Shown piece after piece: positions 17,834-27,041 of a DNA stretch of 64,000 nt. How positions within the stretch are numbered: the stretch's first letter is position 1; the number at the start of each line of letters is the position of its first letter. Origin of the DNA: CBDBND01 sp965262665 (lineage in GTDB: Bacteria; Pseudomonadota; Alphaproteobacteria; Rhodospirillales; Rhodospirillaceae). Both the position numbers and the translations under genes were made by a program. Location: NCBI GenBank assembly GCA_965262665.1, contig CBDHFR010000004.1:1-64000 (forward strand), given 5' to 3'. The notes beneath the pieces are model-generated. The model did no database searches. It was not told the origin of the DNA and saw only the letters and a list, made by a program, of their open reading frames with translations.

Positions 17834-18451
17834 CATGCCATCGGCCGCAGCCCGAGCTACATGCACCAGTTCCTGCACCGGGGTATCCCGGCGGCGCTGA
17901 ACTACGGCGACAGCGAAAAGCTGGGCCAATTACTCGGCTGCAGCAGCTCCGAGCTGCGCCCTGCCGAAGCGCCCAAGCGCAAGCCGCGGAAACGCAGGCG
18001 GCGCACACCGCCGGCCGCAATTCCCGGCGCGCGCCTTGCCGCCATTCCCGAGATGGCGGTCGAGGCGGCCGCCGGGGCGGGGGCCTTGATTGAGGAGTTC
18101 ACCCACGAAAAGGCGCGCTGGCATCTGCCGGAGGGCATGATCCGTCACGAAGGCGATGCCGAGCCCGGCAACCTCCGCGTCCTGCGCGCCCGCGGCGATT
18201 CCATGGAGCCCCTGGTCTCCGACGGCGACCGTTTGCTGGTCGACGTTGCCCGCCGCTCCCCCGGCACCGGCGAGACCGCCGTGCTATGGGACGGCACCGG
18301 CCTGGTGGTCAAGCGGGTCGGGGTCCTGCCCCATGCCGAGCCGCCCCGGCTCAGGCTGATCTCCGCCAATCCCGCCTATGAGCCCTACACTTGCCTTGCC
18401 CAGGGTGCCCACATCGTCGGCAAGGTGCTGTGGACCTTGCGGCGGTTGTGA
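17834..18451 (+). pseudogene. S24/LexA-like regulator, N-terminally truncated
   Basis: The frame opens directly after the half R1 repeat with HAIGRSPSYMHQFLHRG, the middle of a helix-turn-helix found in XRE-S24 fusion regulators; the first helix and the start codon are gone. After an Arg/Ala linker comes an S24 peptidase-like domain: ARGDSMEPLVSDGDRLLVDV holds the Ser nucleophile region, GLVVKRVG the Lys, then LRLISANPAYEPY. Full-length relatives are phage-repressor-type regulators that self-cleave or respond to stress. The earliest ATG in frame is 17861, inside the HTH. It is GC-rich with codon use unlike the neighbouring AT-richer orphans. Confidence 0.75.
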
Positions 18452-18505
18452 CGGTGGCGGCGGTCCGGGCAATATTCGCCGTCAGGAAACAGGAACAACT
18501 TGAAG

Positions 18506-18569
18506 TGATTTGGTAAGGGAGGATTTCCTGGTTCATCGTCGTTAGAGAAAGGAGCGAAGTTGAGGCAGG
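18506..18569. repeat. Repeat family R2, copy 1
   Basis: About 64 bp containing GGTAAGGGAGGATTTCCTGG and ending TGAGGCAGGG. It matches 21250-21311 with scattered substitutions and one gap, in the same orientation, and may be the end of an insertion sequence that I cannot name. A weak R1-like half (GCGGATGAGGT ... GGAAGGGACAG) follows at 18640-18666. Confidence 0.55.
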
Positions 18570-18696
18570 GATCCAAGAGCACGAACGGCCGGCACGATCT
18601 TAGCGCGCAAACACCTCAGGCAACTTAATCCCGAATAGCAGCGGATGAGGTAAATGGAAGGGACAGCCGGTCAATGAATAAAATGGGAGGCACAAG

Positions 18697-19155
18697 ATGG
18701 TGAACTTGCCTTTGACCGGCGGGTGTCAATGCGGCGAGATCCGTTACAAAATAACAACCGAGCCATATACTTTGTACGCCTGCCACTGTACCGAATGTCA
18801 GCGGCAATCGGGTTCCGCCTTCGGCATGTCCATGAAAGTATCGATCAATGCTTTTCACTTAACGCAAGGCGCACCGAAGTCGTGGACTAGATCTACGGAT
18901 TCGGGCGGACAGACGGACTGCGTATTCTGCCCGACCTGCGGCACCAGACTCTATCACGTGCCGTCGCAGTCGCCGTCTATGGTCAGCGTCAAGCCGGGCA
19001 CGCTGGACGACCGCACCTGGCTTGCGCCGATCGGCCATTTGTGGACACGCAGCAAGCAACCCTGGTTTGACGTGCCCGACGGCACTGTCAATTGCAGCGG
19101 CCAGCCTGAAAGTTACGATCGGCTTAACGAAGCATGGGAGAAATCCCGTCCATAA
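18697..19155 (+). CDS. GFA-family protein (DUF636, CENP-V/GFA fold)
   Basis: 152 residues with the zinc-binding cysteine pattern of the glutathione-dependent formaldehyde-activating family: GGCQCGEIRY near residue 8, CHCTECQRQSGSAFG at about 29-43, and CPTCGTRLY near 75. Members bind zinc in a beta-tent fold and most have no proven substrate. It has an AGGCAC-type ribosome-binding region and an ATG at 18697. It stands alone, with R1 repeat material on both sides (weak at 18640, full at 19302). Confidence 0.9.
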   Translation: MVNLPLTGGCQCGEIRYKITTEPYTLYACHCTECQRQSGSAFGMSMKVSINAFHLTQGAPKSWTRSTDSGGQTDCVFCPTCGTRLYHVPSQSPSMVSVKPGTLDDRTWLAPIGHLWTRSKQPWFDVPDGTVNCSGQPESYDRLNEAWEKSRP

Positions 19156-19301
19156 ATCCTCAATGGAAAGACGCCTAATTGGTTGGATTCAAACGTTTGG
19201 CACTCACGGTTTCTGGCCGCGATGATGGTGTTTGGGTCGGCGTCCAGGCGAAGGATTTAGGATTTACGCCATTGCGCTCATCGATTAAGCAGTTGATGGC
19301 C

Positions 19302-19381
19302 GTCCTTCCCGAAAAACTTTATCCGCCGGTCTTAATGATGCAAACCGTCCGGGTGTGGATGAGGGTTTCGCAAGCGACAGG
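19302..19381. repeat. Palindromic repeat family R1, full copy
   Basis: 80 bp with arms CCTTCCCGAAAAACTTTATC and GGATGAGGGTTTCGCAAG, and core GATGCAAACCGTCC then GGGTGTGGATGAG. The 19382-19561 stretch up to the next gene has no other support for coding. Confidence 0.85.
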
Positions 19382-19561
19382 TTCCGCTACCGAAGTCCCC
19401 AACGCCAAATATACGCTAGCGTCGGAATCCCGAGGCTTACAGAATGCTTTCGGTGGCCGTCGCGGCTCTCAACAGCGGACAGCGCCAAAAAAGTACAAGC
19501 TAGCCCCCAGACTGTTCGAAAAGGCCGAACCGACTCAGATTTCAAACCGAATTGGAATCAA

Positions 19562-19798
19562 TTATTGGCCGTCTTTCGACGGATGCGGATCGTTACCGCT
19601 AATGTCACTGCCACGGATGCTTCCGTCCCTGCGGTGAATAACAAGCTTCACCTTATCCCGCTTGGCGAGGTCGCGGCCCTGACCGATCGCTTCCCGCTGC
19701 GTGCCATATCGTCCGCTGGCCCGGCTAGCGCCTTCGCGTATGGTCTGCCAGCCGCTCTTGGCGTGAGGAGTTATATGGATATTGCGTTTCTTCCCCAT
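19562..19798 (-). CDS. DUF2188-family small protein
   Basis: 78 residues, MGKKRNIHITPHAKSGWQTI, then a basic helix (REAIGQGRDLAKRDKVKL) and VIHRRDGSIRGSDISGNDP followed by PHPSKDG. This is the full DUF2188 layout (HV.P...GW.V ... A...GR.IA ... G.D..I...DSYG.DP.PP) and shows what the broken gene at 193-417 should look like. Function unknown. It lies alone between two R1 repeats (19302 and 19914). Confidence 0.85.
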   Translation of the reverse strand: MGKKRNIHITPHAKSGWQTIREGASRASGRYGTQREAIGQGRDLAKRDKVKLVIHRRDGSIRGSDISGNDPHPSKDGQ

Positions 19799-19913
19799 TG
19801 TCCCTTCTCCAAATCTGGATTAACTAACAGACAAAATGGGACGGAATAGGACGAGATAGTCAACCATTTTGTGTAAAAAAATGACATCTCAGCTCTTCCC
19901 GTCTTTTCGCTAT

Positions 19914-19992
19914 CCTTTCCGAAAACTTTGCCCGCTTAAACTGGGGGTAAACCCTCTATAGCTCCGTGTGTATGGAGTATTCGAAAGGGACA
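19914..19992. repeat. R1 repeat, variant copy with different core
   Basis: 79 bp with arms CCTTTCCGAAAACTTTGCCC and ATTCGAAAGGGACAC, but the core is a separate sequence (TGGGGGTAAACCC and TATGGAGTAT). The termini are conserved and the inside is not, as expected of elements moved by recognition of their ends. Confidence 0.65.
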
Positions 19993-20197
19993 CCCGAATG
20001 AGGCAGCGAGGCGGCGCTATCAGCCGTGGCGCCACTCTTTGCAGCAAGGTTGTCCGCGCCCTTGATACCTTGGCATGACACCGGAAAAACGCTTGTCAAA
20101 GTCATCCGCCTGACAATGCCGTTCAAAAACGTCGTCCGAGTGTCCGGAGGTGAACCCAGATCGCCATTCGGCGCGTCGGCGCAACGATTACTCGGTG

Positions 20198-20527
20198 CCG
20201 GTAATCGAGGCGCGCGATGAGAAGCGACTCCTGCGCCTGCAGAAGCAGATGCTGGCCCCCAAGCTGCTGATCATCGACGAACTGGGCTTTGTCCCGCTCA
20301 GCAAAACCGGCGCGGAACTGCTCTTCGAACTGATCTCGCAGCGCTATGAGCGCTCCTCAACCCTGATCACCAGCAATCTGCCCTTTGAGGAATGGACCGA
20401 AACCCTCGGCTCCGAGCGCCTCACTGGCGCGCCGCTCGACAGGCTCACGCATCATGTCTCCATCCTGGAGATGAACGGCGAAAGCTACTGCCTCGCGCAA
20501 AGCCGCAAAACCACACAAAAACCCTGA
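20198..20527 (+). pseudogene. istB: IS21-family helper ATPase IstB, C-terminal fragment
   Basis: About 105 residues of IstB: EARDEKRLLRLQKQM, the Walker B region LLIIDELGFVPLS, LISQRYERSSTLITSNLPFE, and RLTHHVSILEMNGESYCLAQ. The N-terminal part with the Walker A P-loop is missing, and istA is absent. The last 94 bp and the following IS end are repeated in inverted orientation at 57851-58105. Confidence 0.9.
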
Positions 20528-20688
20528 ACAGAAATTGCCCCTCACGGGGCAATGCGCCCGGGACCCTGCTTGCTACATGAGGAGCCGCTGGTCCCCGGGC
20601 GCACACCTGAACCCAATCCGTCCGCTACTTCCGAAACTGGCATACTTTTACGCCGCCCTAATGGCCCAATTTTGCGCCGCCATTGACA
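20434..20688. repeat. IS21 right-end remnant, one arm of a 255-bp inverted pair
   Basis: It includes the istB 3' end and a terminal region ending in GGCGCAAAATTGGGC-like complement (CATTGACA at the edge), as seen at IS21 ends. The complement is at 57851-58105 with about 15 mismatches by eye. After 20688 the 560 bp to 21249 have no supported gene; a frame at about 20724-20826 (TQRPKIGLQEEIYDKRTPWY) may be a fragment of a lost gene. Confidence 0.85.
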
Positions 20689-21249
20689 GTACGAAAAGCT
20701 GTTATCGGGATCGTGAAAGGCGGTTTTGGAGGGCGCCACGCAGAGGCCGAAAATCGGGCTGCAGGAAGAAATCTACGACAAACGCACGCCTTGGTACGCT
20801 GGAGTTATAATGAATTCGGTTTCAAAATGATTACGCAAACTAGATACTAGCTTTTATACCACGGTTCAGTATAAGATAATTCTATAATAATAACAATGTG
20901 ATAAGTGATTTTTCGCTCTTGAAAGCAAGGTAAAGTTCTAAAACTGTCCCATAGACGCTGACGTCAGACAGCCTTGGCATCGGCACGCTTCCATACGTAC
21001 TCCCGCTGAAATGCGGGTACGAACAGTTGGTTATCGTCGATCTTATCGATGATTTGGTAAATCTGCATATAACGACGCCTCTACATCAATTGCCTTGTGA
21101 GCGATAACCATTCATCACTGTGTCGTTCCTTCAAGTATAATTAAGTCGTGGACTCATAATTTCGCAACCAGGTGCATATTGTTGTCAATTTGATCATGGC
21201 AAGAACATTGGCGGTTTTGTGACGTCAGCGCCTATCGGACGGTTTGAGG

Positions 21250-21311
21250 AGTTTTGATAAGGGAGGATTTCTGGCTCATTGTAGAGACTGAAGGAAACGA
21301 AGATGAGGCAA
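21250..21311. repeat. Repeat family R2, copy 2
   Basis: Matches 18506-18569 in the same orientation: TTGATAAGGGAGGATTTCTG and then a tail ending GATGAGGCAAGG. Confidence 0.55.
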
Positions 21312-21453
21312 GGCATTGTCAGACTAACTGCTTTGGACTTGCAGAACCTACAATCGAGGACTGTCACGCTGCAAGTTGACGCCACTCGGCCAGTGTTCGT
21401 CGCTAGCGCGAACTGGATGACGGCGGCAGCAAAGTTTGTGAGCTTCTGGTGTC

Positions 21454-21854
21454 ATCAGTGGCCCAACACACCATAGCTGCCATCGACAACCAAGCGAATG
21501 GATAGGTACTACCCCAGTATCGCGCACAATCACCCAGGGGGAATTCACTGCCCAAATATAAGTGTACATATCGTCCCTGCTGTGCCTGTTGGCCACGAAA
21601 AAACTGACCCAGTAAACGGAGGTTACATAGGTCCATTGCCAAAACAGCATGACTCCAAGAATGCCTGCACCAACAGCAGGCAAGAAATTGATGGTGAACG
21701 TTGCATACAGAATCAATGTCGGAATCGGCGTGAAAAACCCGTTACCGATATCGGCGTTGAAGCCGAACGTGCGTCGATCTGCATAGTAACCATCGTATAG
21801 GGAGTAAGTTGCCCAAAGATCTGCCCAAAACGTCGGGGAGAACATCTTTTTCAA
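21454..21854 (-). pseudogene. Small membrane protein, frameshifted near its C-terminus
   Basis: The frame from 21854 encodes FSPTFWADLWATYSLYDGYY, then GFNADIGNGFFTPIPTLILY, FLPAVGAGILGVMLFWQWTY and YWVSFFVANRHSR, about four membrane segments. After VNSPWVI near 21530 the frame loses sense, while another frame resumes with LSIRLVVDGSYGVLGH and a stop at 21454. This indicates at least one indel. I recognise the pattern as a conserved bacterial membrane protein but cannot give a function. The beginning may also be lost. Confidence 0.55.
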
Positions 21855-22322
21855 CGGAACGCTGGCAGCAAGAAATTAAGGCGGGCGCGGTATCCGGTTT
21901 CGATTGCGGCCGATCGGGGGAACGATCCGGCGTGCGCGATCCCGCGGGAAATGCGTGCTGTGGCATGGCCGGGATCGCGAACTTACCCGGCAGCGCTTCC
22001 TTTGACGGATGGTCCTCTCGGCGGCCTGAGCCAAGGTCCCGAGGAACCGAATGGTGTCGCTGCCCCATTGAGGGGCACGTCGAGAAGAAGCATTGCGGCT
22101 GGCGACGGGATGACCTCGGCGCTGGGGGCGTTCGGGTCGGGCGTGGACAGGCGCGTGACCTATCGCGGACCCGGCGTAGCCGCGTTCGGGCGGACGCGTC
22201 GCCGGATCGGATGACGGACGGCGTGCCGAACGTTACACTGCGGTCGGCAATGTGCGGGAAACGGTCCGTCCTGTCCTTGACACGGGAGACGCGGCATCGC
22301 CGTCGCGGCGGAGGTGGAACCA

Positions 22323-23108
22323 ATGCGGGTGGTGAGCTGGAACGTCAACGGGATTCGCGCTTGCGTGCGGCGCGGGTTCGTCGATTTTCTGGACCAGTCC
22401 GGCGCCGACATCGTCGGCGTCCAGGAGGTTCGCGCACTGCCCGAGCAGATCCCTCCCGGTGCCCGCACGCCGCCCAGCTGGCACGCTGCGTTCTCGGCAG
22501 CTGAGCGCCGGGGGTATAGCGGCGTCGGTATCTACTCGAAGCTTGAGCCCGAGCGGGTGGAGATCTCTCTCGGAGAGCCAGGGCTCGACATCGAGGGCCG
22601 GTTCATCGCTGCCCATTTCCGGACCGACCGCGGGCGGTTCGCTGTTGTAAACGGCTATTTCCCGAAGGGCAGCGGAAGGGACCGGGACAACAGCCGTGTC
22701 GGCTACAAGCTTGACTTCTATCGGGCGGTATTCGACCGAGTACAGAAGCTGCGGCGCCGGTGCCCGGTGCTCGTGATCGGGGATTACAACACCGCACACC
22801 GCGCGATCGACCTCGCCCGCCCGAAATCTAATGTCAGGAACAGCGGCTTCCTGCCCGAGGAGCGGGCCGAGCTGGATCGCTGGCTCGAGGCCGGCTGGGT
22901 GGACACCTTTCGCGCCCTGCATCCCGATGAGCCCGGCCATTATACCTGGTGGCGCCAATGGGGCGGCGCGCGAGAACGGAACGTGGGATGGCGGATTGAC
23001 TACGTCCTCGCGTCGCCGGCTGCGATGAAGCGAACGCAAGATGCCTTCATCTGGCCCGGCGAGCAGGGCTCCGACCATTGCCCGTGCGGTGTCGATATCG
23101 ACCTGTAG
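22323..23108 (+). CDS. xthA: Exodeoxyribonuclease III (AP endonuclease family)
   Basis: 262 residues from ATG 22323 (a GTG at 22314 is also in frame). All ExoIII motifs are visible: WNVNGIRA (Asn), VQEVRA (metal-binding Glu), YSGVGIYS, GDYNTAHRAIDLA (Asp and Asn), RNVGWRIDYVLAS and SDHCPCGVDIDL with the final catalytic His. It cleaves 5' of abasic sites and degrades duplex DNA 3'-5' in base-excision repair. High GC and isolated between a broken membrane gene and an IS3 remnant, so it may be transferred or an accessory paralogue. The 21855-22322 interval upstream is GC-rich and holds nothing I can name. Confidence 0.95.
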   Translation: MRVVSWNVNGIRACVRRGFVDFLDQSGADIVGVQEVRALPEQIPPGARTPPSWHAAFSAAERRGYSGVGIYSKLEPERVEISLGEPGLDIEGRFIAAHFRTDRGRFAVVNGYFPKGSGRDRDNSRVGYKLDFYRAVFDRVQKLRRRCPVLVIGDYNTAHRAIDLARPKSNVRNSGFLPEERAELDRWLEAGWVDTFRALHPDEPGHYTWWRQWGGARERNVGWRIDYVLASPAAMKRTQDAFIWPGEQGSDHCPCGVDIDL

Positions 23109-23304
23109 GTAAACCGGGTGCTGGAGAAAATATACGACACTGGCGCGCGCGGATGCGCGGGAGTTGGAACCAATCGGCTTGCGGAATGGTGACGGATGGC
23201 TGACCCTGTGTTCGGACCCATTTCGGAAGGAGACATGAAAACAGTGTATTATAGAACGCTTCGGTGCCTCTGATCTACCCCCGTTGAGTGGTCGAGTTTA
23301 ATTG

Positions 23305-23985
23305 TTAGTGCATGATCGGCCTTTGGTCTATCGGGACGATGGCTTCCGGTGCCGGTGGTTGGTAGTCCAAAGCGCCGTGTGGTTGTTTCGTGTTGTAATG
23401 TTTCCTCCATTGTTCGATCAGAATCTGCGCCTCTGGCAGGTTGTAAAAGGTTTCCCGGTCGAGCCATTCGTCACGGAAGCGTGCGTTTAAACTCTCGCAG
23501 TATCCATTCTCCCAAGGTGAGCCGGGCTCGATGTAGGCTGTTTTTGCGCCGACTGCTGCGATCCAGTCCCGGACGGCTTGAGCAACGAACTCCGGGCCGT
23601 TATCGGAGTGTATGTAGGCGGGCACGCCACGCAGGATGAATAAATCAGTCAGCGTGTCGATGACATCGGTCGAATTGAGCTTGCGCTCTGTCTTGATGGC
23701 CAGGCATTCCTTGCTGTGTTCATCGAGAATGTTCAGGGCGTGGGACGCCCGGCCATCATCGGTTCGGCAGTGAACGAAGTCGTCAGACCAGACGTGGTTG
23801 CGATACCCGGGCCGAAGCCGGACGCACGATCCATCGTTGAACCAGAGCCGTCCTTTCTTTGGCTGTCTTGCAGGCACTTTCAGCCCCTCCCGCCGCCATA
23901 GCCTTTCGACGCGTTTATCGTTTACCTACCAGCCCGGGTCTCTCAGCAAGGCAGCGATCCGGCGATAACCGTAACGGCCAGGCCG
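23305..23985 (-). pseudogene. IS3-family transposase OrfB remnant
   Basis: The C-terminal two thirds of an IS3-group integrase: WSDDFVHCRTDDGRASHALN, SDNGPEFVAQAVRDWI (second Asp), GSPWENGYCESLNARFRDEW (Glu) and KQPHGALDYQPP. Upstream the frame reads YGYRRIAALLRDPGW, then a TAG, then VNDKRVERLWRREGLKVP, so a stop has replaced what is usually a Gln or Lys codon. The N-terminus and orfA are missing beyond about 23985. The stretch 23986-24218 shows no feature. Confidence 0.88.
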
Positions 23986-24218
23986 AGGAAGCGTTCGTGC
24001 GGAGGATGATGTCGGAAGGTGCATCCAACCGATCTCCTTACTCCGCGGACGTTCACTGGCTCCGCCGGTCCGGGCCGTCACGGCCTGAGTGGACGGTTAC
24101 GTGATAGTCGGGACGGATGACGTTGTGAACGTCAACTGAGCGACGAGATCGGTCGACTGTGTGTGCAGACCTTGTTTTCCGGCCGTGCGCTCGGCACGCG
24201 TCAGTCTGCGCGCAATGG

Positions 24219-24668
24219 TCATACAGACTCGTCCACGATCAAACCGTGGTGCCACAGTTGATAGGCCAGAGTTGGTCCGCCTTGGTTCGTGCGGGCCGGT
24301 TCGTCACCGACCTCACGCCTCACGGCCTGTTGAATCTCCCGCCACAACGAAGTCTTGCTCAAATGCGCATTCGCTCGCAGCAGTCTCGTAGCGAGAATTG
24401 CGTAGGTTCCGTTCCTGGAGTGATTCCACAGTTCGGATATCTCGCAGTCCCTGAACGGCAAACCACCGTTCTTGAGCCGACCCAATTCGTATAGCGTTCT
24501 CGCCGCCATCATCGGACAGACTTTCTCGCCGCTGGTCTTGGACACGCCCCCCGTCTCTCGATATGTCTCGACCCAGGCGGATTGCCACGATACGCCCTGT
24601 CGGTGTTTCTCGACTGTCCCGAAGACCCAAGCAGCCAGATCGACGTTATAGAAAATTCGATGGGGCAT
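24219..24668 (-). CDS. Orphan protein resembling DUF6979
   Basis: About 149 residues from ATG 24668 (frame open to 24713), with AGAGG upstream. An amphipathic N-terminal helix (DLAAWVFGTVEKHRQGVSWQ, SAWVETYRET) is followed by KVCPMMAARTLYELGRLKNG, a central NGTYAILATRLLR and SLWREIQQAVRREVG, and a final LAYQLWHHGLIV. The spacing of W..A, K.CP, N..YA, LWR and LW..GLI matches my memory of DUF6979, small proteins of unknown function often found as single genes in accessory DNA. Not verified. It sits between an IS3 remnant and an R1 half repeat. Confidence 0.5.
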   Translation of the reverse strand: MPHRIFYNVDLAAWVFGTVEKHRQGVSWQSAWVETYRETGGVSKTSGEKVCPMMAARTLYELGRLKNGGLPFRDCEISELWNHSRNGTYAILATRLLRANAHLSKTSLWREIQQAVRREVGDEPARTNQGGPTLAYQLWHHGLIVDESV

Positions 24669-24910
24669 CCATGCACCTCTTTGATCGGCCGTCATGGCCC
24701 GCTGAGACTGCACGGTACAAGGATAATCACTCTCAGCTCAGCGGACGATCCCAATGTCAACCCGTTCAGTCCATCGCGCCGCAACTGAATGGTTGCCTCC
24801 ATCTCGGCCTGACCGAAGCCTTACCGGCGCATTGCGGCCGTTCGCACACTTCCGTTCCGCGCACGGTAGGACGTGGAACCGGCGAGTCCTTACCATCGGG
24901 GGGCGTCCAT

Positions 24911-24942
24911 ATAATCGGCGGATGAGGTTTTCGGGATGGACA
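24911..24942. repeat. R1 repeat, half copy; left border of a 1,300-bp unit
   Basis: ATAATCGGCGGATGAGG then TTTTCGGGATGGACA. It differs at 2 of 32 positions from 26211-26242 and has the same orientation. The other half of the palindrome is absent. The 24669-24910 interval upstream is featureless to me. Confidence 0.75.
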
Positions 24943-25023
24943 GGTAAATCTTCCGCGCCGATTTACAGGTCTTGATGTCGTATTGTGTGAACGTACGTGG
25001 CACCTTTCTGCTCTGCCAACCGC

Positions 25024-26055
25024 TTAAATCATTTTTTGCATAAGCCGCCAGAACAACAAGGCAGTGAAAACAGGTATCAAAACTGTTTGTATCAAGAACA
25101 CCATGATCAGGTTCACGACTTTTTCAGCAAGATCACCCACAAACTCGGCAAGCGACAAAATACGCGGGATGCTAAACGCGTTCCTGATCGAGCCGGTTAC
25201 AGAACTGACTGTTTCTGCGACAGCACCGATCGCGTTCGAGGACAAGGAACGTGCTCGATCAAAAAGATCATTTTCTTCTATGGCTTCGCTATCAAGCGAT
25301 TCAACAGTCTCTGAGCTTGACGTGGCATTCTGTGAAGGAAGAACCGTAGACTGATCTACTGCATCCTCAGCCTGTTGTAGAACCGAGTCTTCCAAGTCTT
25401 TCGCCGTTTCTTGAATGTCTTCCAGGCTAGCGATGGCTGTTTCATACTCTTGATTGAGGAACTGTTCCCCGACGTAGGTTCCAACCCAGGCGGTAAGAGG
25501 AATGACAAGTTTCAAGAAAATGGCGAGAGTAAGCACAACGCTGCCCACTGATTTGAACCATTTTTCGACAAATGTTCCCTTGCCTAGTGTTGCAATCCCC
25601 AATGCCGCGAAACCAATCGCGAGCAACGGTCTTAAACCAATGTCCTTGCCAATCCCGAACAGAACCTCCTGGACGGCCAAAGAGACCAAGCTGATGAGCA
25701 TCACCGACGAAAACCGCTCGACTAAGTCATTGGCCGGATCGAGTAATTCTCCAATACTAGCACTGCCCACAATCACGCTTATCTCGGCGGTTTGCATGAC
25801 CGAGATGATGCCATTAATAGCCCGTGCAGACGCAAACACGACAAGTGCTTTATTTCGATTATCCTCAAGGTAATTCTCTGTGTTGGTGTCAAGCCAAGAG
25901 AGTGAATTATCCCAAACTTCCGTAAAGACATTAGTGTAGGCGATGCCGGCGAGCAAAAAGAGGATCGCTACTTTGATCATGTGATCACGTGTTTCTCTTT
26001 TGTGACTATTGTTGTTTTGATCAATCTGTATTTCTGACTCCGTTGTATGGCTCAT
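25024..26055 (-). CDS. Orphan multi-pass membrane protein
   Basis: 343 residues, no family recognised. A polar N-terminus precedes membrane segments at about residues 28-44 (VAILFLLAGIAYTNVF), 115-135, 142-160 and 170-195, then a long acidic, Ser-rich loop (SSETVESLDSEAIEENDLFD) and a last segment near 315-338 (IMVFLIQTVLIPVFTALLFW). An in-frame ATG 26055 has GGAGGAGAT 8 bp upstream, a strong ribosome-binding site. The complete gene lies alone inside a unit bounded by R1 repeat ends, which makes it the best example here of a cassette-like insertion. Possible roles (transport, defence effector) are guesses. Confidence 0.7.
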   Translation of the reverse strand: MSHTTESEIQIDQNNNSHKRETRDHMIKVAILFLLAGIAYTNVFTEVWDNSLSWLDTNTENYLEDNRNKALVVFASARAINGIISVMQTAEISVIVGSASIGELLDPANDLVERFSSVMLISLVSLAVQEVLFGIGKDIGLRPLLAIGFAALGIATLGKGTFVEKWFKSVGSVVLTLAIFLKLVIPLTAWVGTYVGEQFLNQEYETAIASLEDIQETAKDLEDSVLQQAEDAVDQSTVLPSQNATSSSETVESLDSEAIEENDLFDRARSLSSNAIGAVAETVSSVTGSIRNAFSIPRILSLAEFVGDLAEKVVNLIMVFLIQTVLIPVFTALLFWRLMQKMI

Positions 26056-26163
26056 CGTCTATCTCCTCCAGGTCAATGTGTCGGGCGGTTTCCGTTCGTC
26101 GAACGACGCGAATAGCGGCTCTCCCTTCTATTAAGTTCATCTACCGATATTCATGATGCACAC

Positions 26164-26242
26164 CTGTCACTTCCGAAAACCTCGCTCACACCTGGACGGT
26201 TTGCCTCATTATGATCGGCGGATAAGGTTTTCGGGATGGACA
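26164..26242. repeat. Palindromic repeat family R1, full copy, inverted orientation
   Basis: 79 bp: CTGTCACTTCCGAAAACC at the left, core CACCTGGACGGTTTGC and ATGATCGGCGGATAAGG, right end TTTTCGGGATGGACA. It is reverse-complementary to the copies at 5204, 8188, 19302 and 60735. Its right end is the truncation point of the following gene. Confidence 0.85.
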
Positions 26243-26996
26243 ACTGAAGCCCATGTTCGTCAACTTCCTGATGGCCACGAATGTGTTCGACATGCCCGCG
26301 TCCATATTTTCCCGGTATCTGGAGTTTTTTGATATTGAAACCGCAACCCCGGTGCAGACCTGGGACCGGGGCACGCGGAGTATCTATGAAAAATTGTCGG
26401 CTGCCTTTCAGGACAAGATATACCTTGACCGGCCGGTTCGAAAGGTGCACCGGCGTCCATCTGATGTAGTCGTAGAGGACGAAACCGGAAGGACAGAAAC
26501 GTTTGATGATGTAGTTTTCTCGTGCAACGCTAACCAAACGTTGATGATCCTGAATAAACCGACGTTCATGGAGGGCTGTCCTCTCTCTTCGATCCGTTAC
26601 GAGAGTGAACTGCACAACCATACGGTCGTTCATTCGGACGCCTCGATTCTTCCGGACAATGATGTCAAGCCACTCGCCACCCGGAGCAACCACATCGAGC
26701 AATACAGTGTGAGACCTGACAACTACGAAATCACCTACATTATGCACAACCAACAGCCTTGGGCGAACCGATCGGACAAGCCATGCCTGGTGACCTACAA
26801 TCCGATCAGTCGTATCGACGAAGGCAAGATCATCAAGAAGTGGTGGTTTCAGCACATCGTGCACGATGTGCGTCACCTGCCCTTTCTAATCCATTTGTTT
26901 CGCTTTGTTCAGGGCAAGAGACGAACGTGGCACTGTGGCGCCCACACTTTGATCAACAGTCAGGAGACCTGTTTCGTGTCCGGCCATCGTCGGTGA
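26241..26996 (+). pseudogene. FAD/NAD-binding amine-oxidase-like protein (COG2907 type), both ends lost
   Basis: An open frame of about 248 codons, with ATG 26253 the first start. It carries FVNFLMATNVFDMPASIFSR, TWDRGTRSIYEKL, ELHNHTVVHSDASILPDN, YEITYIMHNQQPWANRSD and RTWHCGAHTLINSQETC, typical of the C-terminal two thirds of predicted FAD-dependent oxidoreductases of COG2907. The N-terminal Rossmann FAD-binding fold is absent because the R1 repeat directly abuts the frame, and the usual GL.AA..LGA.YPF tail is replaced by HRR and a stop. The enzyme is therefore a remnant. Confidence 0.82.
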
Positions 26997-27041
26997 GCAC
27001 CCTGACGTTGCTCCCAAAATCCGGACCAGGTGGTTCTTCAC

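Noticed and set aside
21809..22504. A 231-codon plus-strand frame before xthA
   Set aside because: Arg-rich, no motifs and overlaps the exonuclease gene; a GC-rich artefact.
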